DNA from: Zunongwangia sp. ESRF-bin46
GTDB lineage: Bacteria > Bacteroidota > Bacteroidia > Flavobacteriales > Flavobacteriaceae
Assembly: GCA_002631855.1 (NCBI GenBank)
Contig: NTLF01000014.1
Location: forward strand, 361,951 to 425,950
DNA length: 64,000 nucleotides
Direction: 5' to 3'
The notes beneath the pieces were generated by a model. The model searched no databases, had not been told where the DNA came from, and saw only the letters and a list, made by a program, of their open reading frames with translations. Position 1 is the stretch's first letter. Each line of letters begins with the position of its first letter. A program made the translations under genes and the position numbers. Of this stretch, positions 18,192 to 27,185 are shown piece after piece.

Positions 18192-19283
18192 TTAATGTGC
18201 TTCTTCATTTGCCATACCAAAGTACAGCGCCGACAACATAGTAAATATATATGCTTGTAAAGCTGCTACTAACAACTCTAGTATTGCCAATCCAAATGCT
18301 AACCCGAAAGAAAGTGAGCTTCCTAACCAGTTTTTAAATATAAACATTAACGCAATGATGCTCATTAATACTACGTGACCTGCAGTCATGTTTGCATACA
18401 GTCGAATCATTAATGAGAATGGTTTAATAAACATTCCTAACAATTCGATTGGCGCCAATACAATTCGCATTAGTTTAGGTACTCCAGGCATCCAAAAAAT
18501 GTGTGCCCAATAGTTTTTATTAGCTGTAAATGTTGTGATTAAAAATGTAATTAAAGCTAAACCAAAGGTTACTGCAATATTCCCTGTAACATTTACACCT
18601 AACGGTGTCATCCCTAGTAAATTTAAAAACCAAATAAAGAAGAATATTGTCAATAAAAAGCTCATATACTTTTTATATTTCTTTTCTCCTATATTAGGTA
18701 TTGCTATTTCATCTCTTACAAATAAAACTAGAGGCTCAAGAAAACGACCTACCCCTTTTGGGATACCATTGTTTTTCTTGTAAGATTTTGCAAGTGCGCG
18801 GAACAAGAAAAACATTAATATAGACACTAATATCATAGTAACTACATTTTTGGTAATAGAAAAATCTAGTGGTTTTTCGTTTGTTGCATGACCTTCGTCG
18901 TCGTAGTTAATACTACCTGCAGCATCTGTTTTATAAATTTTATTGTGATATAGCTTGTAGTAGTTACCATCTACCTCAGCCACTGTCTTTCCATGGTTGA
19001 ACTTTGAAGAAGAAAATATCTTTAACCCATCATCAAAAATAATCACAGGTAATGGAAAGCCATAATACTTTCCTGCTTCTTCGTCAGAGAAGAACGTAAA
19101 ATCATAAGAGTCTAACAGGTGATGATTAATATACTCCTGTATCTCAGATTTTTTATCGCTGTCTTCTTGCTCGGTAAGCTCGTGCGTTTGAAGGTTTTCT
19201 TCAACATCTTGAGCATAGGCTGTAGTAAAACCTAATAAAACTACTACTACAAATAAAATCTTAACTATAAATGGCTTTTGCAT
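18192..19283 (-). CDS. atpB: F1Fo ATP synthase subunit a with N-terminal periplasmic extension
   Basis: A 363-residue subunit starting at the ATG at 19283 (a TTG 9 bases upstream is less likely). It begins with a signal-like segment (residues 1-24, ending TTAYAQ) and an extra hydrophilic region of about 110 residues before the usual helices. The proton-channel arginine is in LIRLYANMTAGHVV. Such an N-terminal extension is seen in other Bacteroidota but not in E. coli. A TATTTTTG box at 19317-19324 offers an internal promoter with a 28-base leader. It is followed by atpE after 31 bases. Confidence 0.97.
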   Translation of the reverse strand: MQKPFIVKILFVVVVLLGFTTAYAQDVEENLQTHELTEQEDSDKKSEIQEYINHHLLDSYDFTFFSDEEAGKYYGFPLPVIIFDDGLKIFSSSKFNHGKTVAEVDGNYYKLYHNKIYKTDAAGSINYDDEGHATNEKPLDFSITKNVVTMILVSILMFFLFRALAKSYKKNNGIPKGVGRFLEPLVLFVRDEIAIPNIGEKKYKKYMSFLLTIFFFIWFLNLLGMTPLGVNVTGNIAVTFGLALITFLITTFTANKNYWAHIFWMPGVPKLMRIVLAPIELLGMFIKPFSLMIRLYANMTAGHVVLMSIIALMFIFKNWLGSSLSFGLAFGLAILELLVAALQAYIFTMLSALYFGMANEEAH

Positions 19284-19316
19284 AATACACAAATAGTGAT
19301 GTCCTTAAAATCGGTG

Positions 19317-19351
19317 CAAAAATACAGTTATATATTTTATTGTAAAAACAA
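19317..19351 (-). promoter_or_regulatory. possible internal promoter before atpB
   Basis: On the minus strand TTG (19351-19349) is followed after 24 bases by TATTTTTG (19324-19317). Spacing is at the long end for the Bacteroidota consensus. It could give atpBEFHAG its own transcription apart from the sprE run. Confidence 0.42.
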
Positions 19352-19382
19352 TTTTAATTCTTTTTTTCAGGTTATAAAACCA

Positions 19383-19769
19383 TCAATATACTTGATTATT
19401 AAGCTGTTTGGAAAGATACATTACTTCTAGGGCTAAACAGACGGCGTAAGGGACAAAAAACGCAACAAACTCAATGGTCTGCATGCTTCCGTCTGCTCTG
19501 TATGTTGGATAGAAAATAAGAAAGAAAAAAAGAAATTTTAAACCACTACCTGCCATAAAGATAAAACCAGCTTGTGAAGATTTCTTTTTTAATGCCCGCT
19601 GTATAACGAATAAAATAATCCCAGCAAGAATAAAATTGACTATGTAAGAAAGTATTATACGGTTTTCAAAAAGAGGGAGATTACAGTAGTATAATATAGC
19701 TAAATGTATTGCAAATACTATTATTAATATACCTGCTAAAACAGCTAAAAACTTAATACTCTTGGCCAT
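19383..19769 (-). CDS. four-helix membrane protein of the atp operon (DUF6168-like)
   Basis: A 128-residue protein with four predicted membrane segments and short loops. It lies between the AtpZ-like gene (3-base spacing) and atpB, the position where AtpI-like assembly factors occur. By place and size it could help c-ring or a-subunit assembly, but this is inference. The family assignment is from memory of flavobacterial neighbours. Confidence 0.75.
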   Translation of the reverse strand: MAKSIKFLAVLAGILIIVFAIHLAILYYCNLPLFENRIILSYIVNFILAGIILFVIQRALKKKSSQAGFIFMAGSGLKFLFFFLIFYPTYRADGSMQTIEFVAFFVPYAVCLALEVMYLSKQLNNQVY

Positions 19770-19772
19770 TTT

Positions 19773-19991
19773 TTATTTATTCAATCGGTTGGTTTGTTTC
19801 ACTACCAAATAAAGAGATAGCCCCACTCCTACAAGAGTTCCGATAATTACATACAGTTTTCCGCCGTCATTATACTCTGTGTCTAGCCATTGACCGCCAC
19901 GTACAAAAAGATAAATCACTACAGCCATTTCAATAGCAATAGCACTTAACGCCGCCCATCGCCTTAGCCCATTGTTTTTATTATCTGCCAA
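19773..19991 (-). CDS. AtpZ/AtpI-family small membrane protein
   Basis: A 72-residue protein with two membrane segments (about 11-28 and 42-65) separated by a short polar loop (GQWLDTEYNDGGKLY), the pattern of AtpZ/AtpI proteins encoded ahead of F-type ATP synthases and linked to Mg handling and c-ring assembly. It starts at TTG two bases from the bactofilin stop and is followed after three bases by the next gene, so these are tightly coupled. Confidence 0.85.
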   Translation of the reverse strand: MADNKNNGLRRWAALSAIAIEMAVVIYLFVRGGQWLDTEYNDGGKLYVIIGTLVGVGLSLYLVVKQTNRLNK

Positions 19992-19993
19992 AA

Positions 19994-20464
19994 CTACTTA
20001 AGGGGTTCGGTAGATTTTTTGGCGCGTTGTTGCCTATCGTACGGACTTGGCTTTGATGCTTCGTCTTCTTTAAGCTTTGTTTCGGTTTTGGGCTTTGTTT
20101 CCTTTTGAGAGCCTTTCATAACACACGAGGCATTAAATGTAGCACCAGGTTCAACGGCTAATTTTCCAGCAACTACTTCGCCTTTAATATGGGCTGTTGA
20201 CTTTAAGGACAATGTCCCTGAAACATCTAAGTTACCCTCAAATTTTCCTTCAATATCGGCGTTTTCGCATGTGAGGGTTCCGTTAATGTAGCCGCTTTTG
20301 CCCAACACAACTTTTGAAGGGGTTTTAATTGTGCCTTTTACGGTTCCATCTATTCTAAAAAAGCCTTGTGAAACCACATCACCTTCTAGTGTTGTGCCTT
20401 CATTAATTCGGTTCTGTCCGCTACTGGGCTCTTGTCCGGTTCTTTCTTTTTTTTCTGAAAACAT
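19994..20464 (-). CDS. bactofilin (polymer-forming cytoskeletal protein)
   Basis: A 156-residue protein with a central right-handed beta-helix (about residues 25-115; repeats such as GDVVSQGFFRIDGTVKG, GYINGTLTCENADIEG) flanked by disordered polar tails. Bactofilins self-polymerise without nucleotide and place cell-wall or polar machinery. It sits between sprE/porW and the atp accessory genes with 27- and 2-base spacers, so it should be co-transcribed with both. Confidence 0.92.
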   Translation of the reverse strand: MFSEKKERTGQEPSSGQNRINEGTTLEGDVVSQGFFRIDGTVKGTIKTPSKVVLGKSGYINGTLTCENADIEGKFEGNLDVSGTLSLKSTAHIKGEVVAGKLAVEPGATFNASCVMKGSQKETKPKTETKLKEDEASKPSPYDRQQRAKKSTEPLK

Positions 20465-20491
20465 AGGTCTGGGTTTTTAGGTTTGTTTTTG

Positions 20492-23050
20492 TTATTCTAC
20501 AGGTTCATTTTCATTATTTAAATAAGTATCCAAATTTTTATGAATCTGAATAACCTTATAGTTAGGCGTTGAAATTTCAAAAGAAGGTTTCTTTATTTTA
20601 AATTCTTTGTTTTCCTTCAAAACCTGTGCGAAATTACGTCCGCCTGTTTTGGTGTTTAAACCATGGATTACAACCAATTTGGTTTGTGGGGTATAATAAT
20701 CCAGTGACGAGCTCATATTGGTATATCGATACGCATCTATGGCTTCAACCAGTTTGTCTTTTAATGCTTGTGCAGCTTCGGTCTCTGAGCTGTCGAATTT
20801 ATAAACTACTTTCCAACTTTTGGCTTCTTCATCAGGTACAAAATCACTGGATTCGATGGTACGAAGAGTTTTCCCGTAAATAAACTCAGCTTGTTGGCCT
20901 TCTTTAGAATTTGGATAATTCAATGCTATAAAATTCAACGCTTTTTTATACGCCTCAAAACCTTGTTGGCGAGCAATTGCCGTAGCTTTTAAGAGCTCGA
21001 ACTTAGGAACAATCTCCGTTCCTGTATATTGTGAAATGTACGCATCACTTTGTTCAATTACATGTTCGTATTTTGAAGCTTCAAAATCTTTATACAGTTG
21101 TTTATATTTAAATTCTGGACTTGATTCATCGGTCGCCAATGCAGTGTTCGGGTTGCGCAATATTTCAGCATAACGCGAATCTGGATGGTTGGTTATAATG
21201 TCGTTTTTATATTGGGTTGCCAACGACTCATTTTCCATCTCGCTATAAATTTTATACAAATTATATTTAGACGGAAGAATTAAACGATCTTCAGGATTGA
21301 AGGTCAATAATTTTTCAAGCCGTTCTGTTGCGAGCCCGTATTCTTTGAATTTTTCTTTGTAAATCAAGCCTAATTGATAATATGCGAAGTTTCGATCACC
21401 TGCAAGACTATCGATTACTTTTTGGTCGGTTGGGATTTTTGCAATATATGTTTGCGGGTCAAAACGTTCATTATCTGAAATTGCCTCTGCTTGAAAAGCA
21501 TCTTCTTCCTCTATCAATGAAGTTTTTTTGTCTGAACGTCTCCAGTTATCTTCCAATTTTCGGTCGCCCCAAATTTTACTAAACTCTTGTTTTCCGTAGG
21601 CTACTGTAGTAGGATTGTAAAAATAAAAAGTGCTGCCATCGTTAGAAGGACCACCAGAATTTGTGTTTTTTTGGTAAAACTCGTTATTAGCGATGCTTTG
21701 TTGTTCTTTTACCCTAGCAAGGGAATCAGCAATTGCCTTTTCTTTCAGTTTTGTAGTATAATTAGTGAAATAGGCTAACCGCTCTCCCTCAGTCATATTT
21801 ACAAAACGTAAAATACTATCGTTTTTAATCGCAATATCTTCGTATTTAATTACATCATCCAGATTTTCACGCTTCTTTTTAATACGTCGGTGCTTTTTAG
21901 TATTCTCTTCAAGGTTGGTCAACGTGCTATCGTAATATGCTCCAGCGGTTTTGTATTCCGTAGCGTCAAAATTTATGATTGCCAATGTTTCATAATTTTT
22001 AGACTGTAACGTTCTGTCTTGTGATTCTTCTTGAATAGATTTGTTATAAAACTTTACAGCTGTATCTATACTGTCCAGATTATAGTAATATTCACCTATC
22101 TGATTATAAATTTTATCTAAATACGGACGATTTTCTCGGTCTTCTGCCAATTCATTCAGCAACTCTAAAAAAGCTGTTTTATCTTCATTATCGTAATCGA
22201 AATTCCTCGCTTTGGCAATGTAGGCGTTGATCATATATACCCTTGGTGCTTTACGGTTTAGTTCGATTACTTGGTCAAAGGCCATATTAGCGCTGTCTCG
22301 CTCTCCAACACGGTTGTACAATTGTCCTTTTATGTAATTATAACGCCCTTTAAGCTCATTATCCTCTACATTTTCCGAAGCTATTTTCATATAAGGCAAT
22401 GCTTCAGGTATAGAATCCATATTAACGTATGCTTCGGCCATAATAGCAGCAACATCAGCTAATTCTTCTTCGTCCATTTCAATTTTTTCGCGCTCTACAT
22501 CTTCTAAAAGTTCTTGTAGGTTCTCTAACGCTACTTCTTCATTGTTTAACCGAATGTTTGCTTTTGCTTTCCATACATTGGCGTTGGTAATGTTATTACT
22601 CGTTGGGTAACGGTCTAAAATAAAGTTGAAAGCATCTAACGAAGGGATAAAACGACCGTCATAATAACGTGCTTTACCCAGCAACATATAGGCTTCGTCA
22701 ATTTGTGGATTGTGTTCTTTGTTATTTACATAAACCGAATGCTTTTGGATAGCCTTCGTTGCTTTTTCTTCAGCCCGATTAAAGTTGGGGTTTTTAGATT
22801 CGCCTGGTAATGCCGCATTTTCGTCAAGATCGATGCGCTCAACGGGAAGGATTTCCCAAAAATTATCGCGATAGCTAGCCGCTAATCCTTCTTTGCCATC
22901 TTCAAAAGCTAAGTTTCCATTGTATAACGCATTGTATTCTGCCGTTACTGCATGGAAATTACGACTTAAAAAAGTGTCTTTTTTTCGCGAACAAGCTGCT
23001 AAAACAATAACAGCCAATAAAAAGAGGGTAGTTTTATATATGCCTTTCAA
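20492..23050 (-). CDS. sprE: TPR lipoprotein SprE/PorW of gliding motility and type IX secretion
   Basis: An 852-residue outer-membrane-bound lipoprotein: signal peptide with lipobox VLAAC (Cys20), then many tetratricopeptide helices along its length (for example AYMLLGKARYYDGRFIPSLDAFNFILDRYP). N-terminal region, length and domain plan agree with SprE (PorW in Porphyromonas), which is required for T9SS secretion and gliding in flavobacteria. It starts at TTG. It heads the minus-strand run with bactofilin and atp genes. The subtilase at 2316-5687 would be one of its client cargoes. Confidence 0.86.
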   Translation of the reverse strand: MKGIYKTTLFLLAVIVLAACSRKKDTFLSRNFHAVTAEYNALYNGNLAFEDGKEGLAASYRDNFWEILPVERIDLDENAALPGESKNPNFNRAEEKATKAIQKHSVYVNNKEHNPQIDEAYMLLGKARYYDGRFIPSLDAFNFILDRYPTSNNITNANVWKAKANIRLNNEEVALENLQELLEDVEREKIEMDEEELADVAAIMAEAYVNMDSIPEALPYMKIASENVEDNELKGRYNYIKGQLYNRVGERDSANMAFDQVIELNRKAPRVYMINAYIAKARNFDYDNEDKTAFLELLNELAEDRENRPYLDKIYNQIGEYYYNLDSIDTAVKFYNKSIQEESQDRTLQSKNYETLAIINFDATEYKTAGAYYDSTLTNLEENTKKHRRIKKKRENLDDVIKYEDIAIKNDSILRFVNMTEGERLAYFTNYTTKLKEKAIADSLARVKEQQSIANNEFYQKNTNSGGPSNDGSTFYFYNPTTVAYGKQEFSKIWGDRKLEDNWRRSDKKTSLIEEEDAFQAEAISDNERFDPQTYIAKIPTDQKVIDSLAGDRNFAYYQLGLIYKEKFKEYGLATERLEKLLTFNPEDRLILPSKYNLYKIYSEMENESLATQYKNDIITNHPDSRYAEILRNPNTALATDESSPEFKYKQLYKDFEASKYEHVIEQSDAYISQYTGTEIVPKFELLKATAIARQQGFEAYKKALNFIALNYPNSKEGQQAEFIYGKTLRTIESSDFVPDEEAKSWKVVYKFDSSETEAAQALKDKLVEAIDAYRYTNMSSSLDYYTPQTKLVVIHGLNTKTGGRNFAQVLKENKEFKIKKPSFEISTPNYKVIQIHKNLDTYLNNENEPVE

Positions 23051-23216
23051 AATTGTGTCAATTTATTATGATACTGTAACTTAAAAGCGTTGCTTTTAGT
23101 ATATAAAAGCAAGTAATAAGCTGTAAAAATAAGGTTCTTTTTGGTTTCTGTAGGGTTATAACGTTAAAAATTGGTTGTAATTGGTAGATTTCCATTACTG
23201 AAATCATTTTCCTTTG

Positions 23217-23224
23217 TAAATTTG
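23217..23224 (+). promoter_or_regulatory. -7 box upstream of the PaaE-like gene
   Basis: TAAATTTG matches TAnnTTTG and lies 16 bases before the ATG at 23241. No TTG is seen at the usual distance upstream, so this is a partial promoter match. Confidence 0.4.
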
Positions 23225-23240
23225 CTAAAAATTGAAAACT

Positions 23241-24302
23241 ATGAGTGGCTTTTATTCGCTACCCGTTTCCGAAATAAACAAGGAAACCCCTAACGCTGTA
23301 TCGATTACCTTTACCATACCCGATGAATTAAAAGAAATTTTTTCGTTTAAAGCCGGGCAATATATTACCATAAAACACAAATTTGGCGATACCGAATTGC
23401 GCCGTGCCTATTCTATTTGCTGTGCGCCAGATAGCGGCAAACTAAAAGTGGGTGTAAAAAAAGTAGAAAAAGGTCTTTTCTCCGTTTTTGCCAACACCAA
23501 ATTAAAAGTGGGCGATACGCTTGAAGTATTTCCGCCGGAAGGAAAGTTTATTTTTGACCCCAAGGATGAGGAAGCCAACAACATTTCAAACCATTACGCT
23601 GCGTTTGTCGCCGGAAGTGGGATTACACCAGTACTTTCTATTGTAAAGACTGTTTTAAATGAAGTGCAGGACAGTACTTTTTTATTGGTCTACGGAAATC
23701 AATCGCTTTCTGAAACCATGTTTCATTCTGAAATATTAGCACTTCAAAAAAAGTACAAAGACCAACTTTTTGTTGAATTCATCTACAGCCGAAAACTGGA
23801 AAATGAAGCATTATTTGGCCGAATTGAACGTTCTACCGTTAATCTTTTGCTGAAAAATAAATTTAAAGACCGTACTTTCAACTCTTTTTATCTGTGTGGC
23901 CCTGAGCCTATGATTGACGAAGTTTCTTCAACTTTAAAAGAAAACGGCATTAATGAAAAACAAATTCTTTTTGAGCTTTTTAATACTGCCGAAAAAGGAT
24001 TACTAACTAAAAAACATGATGGCGATACCAAAGTCACCATTATGCTAGATGACGAAGAGGAATCTTTTACCATGCCGCAAAAAAAATCAGTACTTGAAGC
24101 AGCTCTGGATCACGATTTAGACCCGCCATATTCGTGTCAAGGTGGAATTTGTAGTACGTGTATTGCCAGAATTACCGAAGGAAAAGCTGAAATGCGAAAA
24201 AATCAAATATTGACCGATGATGAAATTGCAGACGGATTAATTTTAACCTGCCAAGCGCACCCTACTACAGCCACTTTGTCTGTGGATTATGATGATGTGT
24301 AA
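23241..24302 (+). CDS. PaaE-like ferredoxin reductase with C-terminal 2Fe-2S domain
   Basis: A 353-residue electron-transfer protein starting at the ATG at 23241. The FAD domain has RRAYSICC, the NAD(P) domain has GSGITPVLSIVKTVL and YLCGPEPMID, and the C-terminal ferredoxin domain carries the cysteines of PYSCQGGICSTC and LTCQ. This is the layout of the reductase PaaE of the phenylacetyl-CoA epoxidase complex and of related oxygenase reductases. No paa genes lie here, so the partner may be a fatty-acid desaturase or other diiron enzyme; that is inference. Confidence 0.9.
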   Translation: MSGFYSLPVSEINKETPNAVSITFTIPDELKEIFSFKAGQYITIKHKFGDTELRRAYSICCAPDSGKLKVGVKKVEKGLFSVFANTKLKVGDTLEVFPPEGKFIFDPKDEEANNISNHYAAFVAGSGITPVLSIVKTVLNEVQDSTFLLVYGNQSLSETMFHSEILALQKKYKDQLFVEFIYSRKLENEALFGRIERSTVNLLLKNKFKDRTFNSFYLCGPEPMIDEVSSTLKENGINEKQILFELFNTAEKGLLTKKHDGDTKVTIMLDDEEESFTMPQKKSVLEAALDHDLDPPYSCQGGICSTCIARITEGKAEMRKNQILTDDEIADGLILTCQAHPTTATLSVDYDDV

Positions 24303-24305
24303 AAA

Positions 24306-25337
24306 TTAAAATGTTTTTAAAACAGCATTCACCACTTTTTCAGGTTTAATACTTTCTATCGCGTTTTTATACCCTTCCGGAAATTTATTTCCATAAATAG
24401 AGGTAGGAATCAACGGATATTGTTCACGGTCTGCCGTTAACTGATTAACCATAGGCTGATTAAAAGGCACAAAACCCGCAAACGGATGCGTTACACCCCA
24501 AAGTGTAATAACAGGTATGCCAAACATCGCTGCCAAATGACCATTGCCACTGTCCATAGAGAGCATCCCGTCCAAGTTTGAAATTAACGCTAGTTCTTCT
24601 TCAAAAGTCAATTGTCCGGCGACATTTGTTACGTTTTCAAAATTAGAAGCAATGCCTTTTAGCTTTTCTTCTTCTTTTTGACCACCCCCAAACAGGAAGA
24701 TTTTATACTTTTCAGTTTTATGTACTTCTGAAATAACTTGCTTCATTTGCTCTAACGGATACATTTTACTGTCGTGAGCTGCAAAAGGGGCAATACCAAT
24801 GGCTTTTTTGGTATGCTGCCCAATTAAACTGTGTAACCTTCTGTTAAGTTGTTGCCTTTCAGGAAACGTGTGTTTTGAAAGGTCTAACGGAAAACCTAAT
24901 TTTTCAAAAACATCTGCATAGCGTTGATGTGTGGTTTTCAATTGCGCAAACTTTTTATTTTCTGAAGCGGTTAACTTTCTCTTTTCTTCTCGTCCTTTAT
25001 CGATGGTGGCAACTTTATATCCTTGCAACCGTAGATAATTCGAAATAATTTTTGAACGGATTACATTATGCAAATCGGCTACCGCATCAATTCCTTTAGA
25101 TTTTGCTTCGTTAGCAAGCTTTAATAAACCGAAGTTTTTATGCTTTCCATATACATCGGCTTCAATAAAATTAATTGTTGGGATGGTATTGAAAAAAGGT
25201 TTAAAGTGTTTTTTTGAAACAACGGTTAGTTGTACTTCAGGATACGTTTCAGCAAAAACCCGCAATACCGGTACAGTCATCGCTACGTCACCCATTGCTG
25301 AAAAACGAAGCACTAAAATATGAGAGGGTTTCGGCAT
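24306..25337 (-). CDS. glycosyltransferase family 9 (heptosyltransferase-like)
   Basis: A 343-residue GT9 protein with the N-terminal LVLRFSAMGDVAMTVPVL and the C-terminal nucleotide site region (SMDSGNGHLAAMFGIPVITLWGVTHP). It adds heptose or a related sugar to the lipid A core of lipopolysaccharide at the inner face of the inner membrane. It is the second gene after DUF4254 (41-base spacer), a common pairing in Bacteroidota. The two convergent stops with the PaaE-like gene are 3 bases apart. Confidence 0.9.
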   Translation of the reverse strand: MPKPSHILVLRFSAMGDVAMTVPVLRVFAETYPEVQLTVVSKKHFKPFFNTIPTINFIEADVYGKHKNFGLLKLANEAKSKGIDAVADLHNVIRSKIISNYLRLQGYKVATIDKGREEKRKLTASENKKFAQLKTTHQRYADVFEKLGFPLDLSKHTFPERQQLNRRLHSLIGQHTKKAIGIAPFAAHDSKMYPLEQMKQVISEVHKTEKYKIFLFGGGQKEEEKLKGIASNFENVTNVAGQLTFEEELALISNLDGMLSMDSGNGHLAAMFGIPVITLWGVTHPFAGFVPFNQPMVNQLTADREQYPLIPTSIYGNKFPEGYKNAIESIKPEKVVNAVLKTF

Positions 25338-25378
25338 GAATAGAGTTTTAATTCTTTCGGTTAAGTAAGAGGAAAGTA

Positions 25379-25987
25379 TTACTTTTCACCGCGAAGAACT
25401 GGGTTTAACTCATCATCATTATACATTTTCATCTGCTTGTACACTTTCATATACTTATCGCCATTAGCAATATCTTCTAACAGTTGATTGATGGCGGTGC
25501 TTAAATCCACACGCTGTTCTAGCAGTACATTCAGCTTAGCTTTACAAGCCGCTTGGTGCTTTTGAGAAGCATCGGTACGAGTTGCTTCTTCATTCATATG
25601 ATAAATTTTTAAAGCTAAAATGGACAGTCTATCTATTCCCCAAGCAGGGCTTTCTGTGTTGATAGTAGCGTTGTCTTTTACGGATACATCCTTAAATTTT
25701 TCAAGAAAATAGCTGTCAATATATTCTACGGTATCGGTACGGTCTTGGTTAGAAGCATCGATTTTTCGCTTTAACAGTAATGCTCCAGCAGGGTCGATGT
25801 TGGGATCACGAATTATATCTTCATAATGCCATTGTACAGTGTCAATCCAACATTTTCTATACAATAGGTGTTCAATTAATTCAGCGTCTTTATCGTACGG
25901 ATTTTTGAAATCTTGATCTACTGAATCAATTTCGTGATATTTTTCTATTACTTCTTGAAATATTTTATTGGCTTTATCGCTAAACAT
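25379..25987 (-). CDS. DUF4254 protein
   Basis: A 202-residue, mainly helical soluble protein with a long helix pair and the conserved core IEHLLYRKCWIDTVQWHYED and WGIDRLSILALKIYHM. The family is uncharacterised but is regularly encoded beside GT9 glycosyltransferases, so a role in lipopolysaccharide core assembly is plausible. Only 12 bases separate it from the stop of the upstream methyltransferase, so it may now depend on that gene's transcript. Confidence 0.85.
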   Translation of the reverse strand: MFSDKANKIFQEVIEKYHEIDSVDQDFKNPYDKDAELIEHLLYRKCWIDTVQWHYEDIIRDPNIDPAGALLLKRKIDASNQDRTDTVEYIDSYFLEKFKDVSVKDNATINTESPAWGIDRLSILALKIYHMNEEATRTDASQKHQAACKAKLNVLLEQRVDLSTAINQLLEDIANGDKYMKVYKQMKMYNDDELNPVLRGEK

Positions 25988-25999
25988 AGGGTTTACTTT

Positions 26000-26998
26000 T
26001 TATTTTTTCTCTAATATATGCAAATACTCAAAAGTTGCATTGGCTTTATGGTTTCGATTTTCAGTTTTATCGGCTTTAAAACGCTGATATTTTTTAGTTT
26101 CTAAGCTATATTTTCCGAAACATTTCATAATAGTTTCTACCTCATCACAGCTCATTAACCCTTCATTGTTGTAACTTAAAAAGATGTATTTAAATTGTGC
26201 TTTTTCAATCAACTCGGTGAACGATTGTACCACCTCACCTTTTTTACAATAATTACTTTTATAATACTCTCGTAAGCCTGTTTTTCCTTTAGGTACAAAG
26301 GTATCATATTTTGCAATAGTATTCAGCAAATGATAGTTTGCTCCATATTGCCTGGCGTTGTAAGGCGGATCTAAATACAAAATATCCCCTTCAATTTCTG
26401 TAATAAGCTTATTACTGTCTTTCTGAAACACTACGTGAGACTGTTCTGTTTTCTGAAATTCAGCCGGGCGTATCACCATTTTCTTTGCTGCGGAAGCTTT
26501 TATTTTCTTTAAAAAAGCACCATAAACCGAAGCGGTATTTGCTACTTTATCGGCACTCTCTAATAACGAAGCCAATAGAAAATAGTATTGGTTTTCATCA
26601 ATCGCTGAAGTTTCTCGCCACGCTTCAATTTGTTGGCGAACAGCATCTATTTTTTGTCCGTTTTCTGAAGTAAAATACAAACGCCCAGCTTTTCCTCCTT
26701 CGGAATAATTCTCGAAAATAAATCCTTTTTGCTCTTTTAGGCCATTTAGTGAATCGATTAATTTTTCAGAATTCAAAGCAATATGATTACCAATATAATT
26801 TCGGTTTAAAGCATAACTGTAAAACTCCATATCGTTCGCAATTACTTGCTTTACATGGCTTTTAAACGTTCTGCCAACAATTCCGGTACCGGCGAAGAGG
26901 TCGCAAAATACTTTTTGGGATACATCATTTCCGCAGACCGAAGTAACCGTATTGAAAATAAAAGAAGATAGTTTGTGTTTGGAGCCTATGTAGTTCAT
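26000..26998 (-). CDS. alpha-class adenine-specific DNA methyltransferase (D12 family), modification enzyme
   Basis: A 332-residue N6-adenine methyltransferase starting at the ATG at 26998 (a TTG 12 bases upstream is possible). Motif I DLFAGTG (33-39) binds S-adenosylmethionine, the catalytic motif IV is DPPY (210-213), and the target-recognition region lies between, the alpha order of Dam- and M.NlaIII/M.FokI-like enzymes. The motif DPPYNARQYGANYHLL is close to that subgroup. It is divergent from a C-protein and a putative nuclease, so it probably protects the host genome. The recognition site cannot be read from sequence. Confidence 0.9.
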   Translation of the reverse strand: MNYIGSKHKLSSFIFNTVTSVCGNDVSQKVFCDLFAGTGIVGRTFKSHVKQVIANDMEFYSYALNRNYIGNHIALNSEKLIDSLNGLKEQKGFIFENYSEGGKAGRLYFTSENGQKIDAVRQQIEAWRETSAIDENQYYFLLASLLESADKVANTASVYGAFLKKIKASAAKKMVIRPAEFQKTEQSHVVFQKDSNKLITEIEGDILYLDPPYNARQYGANYHLLNTIAKYDTFVPKGKTGLREYYKSNYCKKGEVVQSFTELIEKAQFKYIFLSYNNEGLMSCDEVETIMKCFGKYSLETKKYQRFKADKTENRNHKANATFEYLHILEKK

Positions 26999-27137
26999 TG
27001 TATTACCCAAATAATATCGCTCAATGCTTGCGAATTGTCTGCAAAAGTAAGGGAATGCAGTGTGTTAGGTTTAAAATTTAAAATATATTTTTCTATTTCT
27101 TTTAAATGTTCTGAAATAGATTAAAAAACACTATTGC

Positions 27138-27173
27138 TACTTATTGTATGTTGAGCTTGACATACAATAAGTA
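27138..27173. promoter_or_regulatory. palindromic operator candidate (C-box) upstream of the controller gene
   Basis: A perfect 13-bp inverted repeat (27138-27150 with 27161-27173) separated by 10 bases. It contains the -33 TTG in its spacer and runs to the -7 box, so a bound dimer would control the promoter. Arm centres are about 23 bases apart, roughly two helical turns. It is 12 bases before the C-gene ATG. Confidence 0.7.
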
Positions 27174-27181
27174 TAGTTTTG
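27151..27181 (+). promoter_or_regulatory. promoter of the controller/nuclease operon
   Basis: TTG (27151-27153), a 20-base spacer and TAGTTTTG (27174-27181) match the Bacteroidota consensus. The ATG of the C gene follows 4 bases later, so the transcript is probably leaderless, as described for several C genes. Confidence 0.65.
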
Positions 27182-27185
27182 GTTA

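Noticed and set aside
23090-23112. 9-bp hairpin between sprE and the PaaE-like gene
   Set aside because: It lies between divergent starts with no T tract; may be an operator, but there is no supporting regulator or repeat elsewhere.
27138-27173. Reading the C-gene palindrome as an intrinsic terminator
   Set aside because: No T tract follows on either strand, no gene ends just before it, and it overlaps promoter elements.
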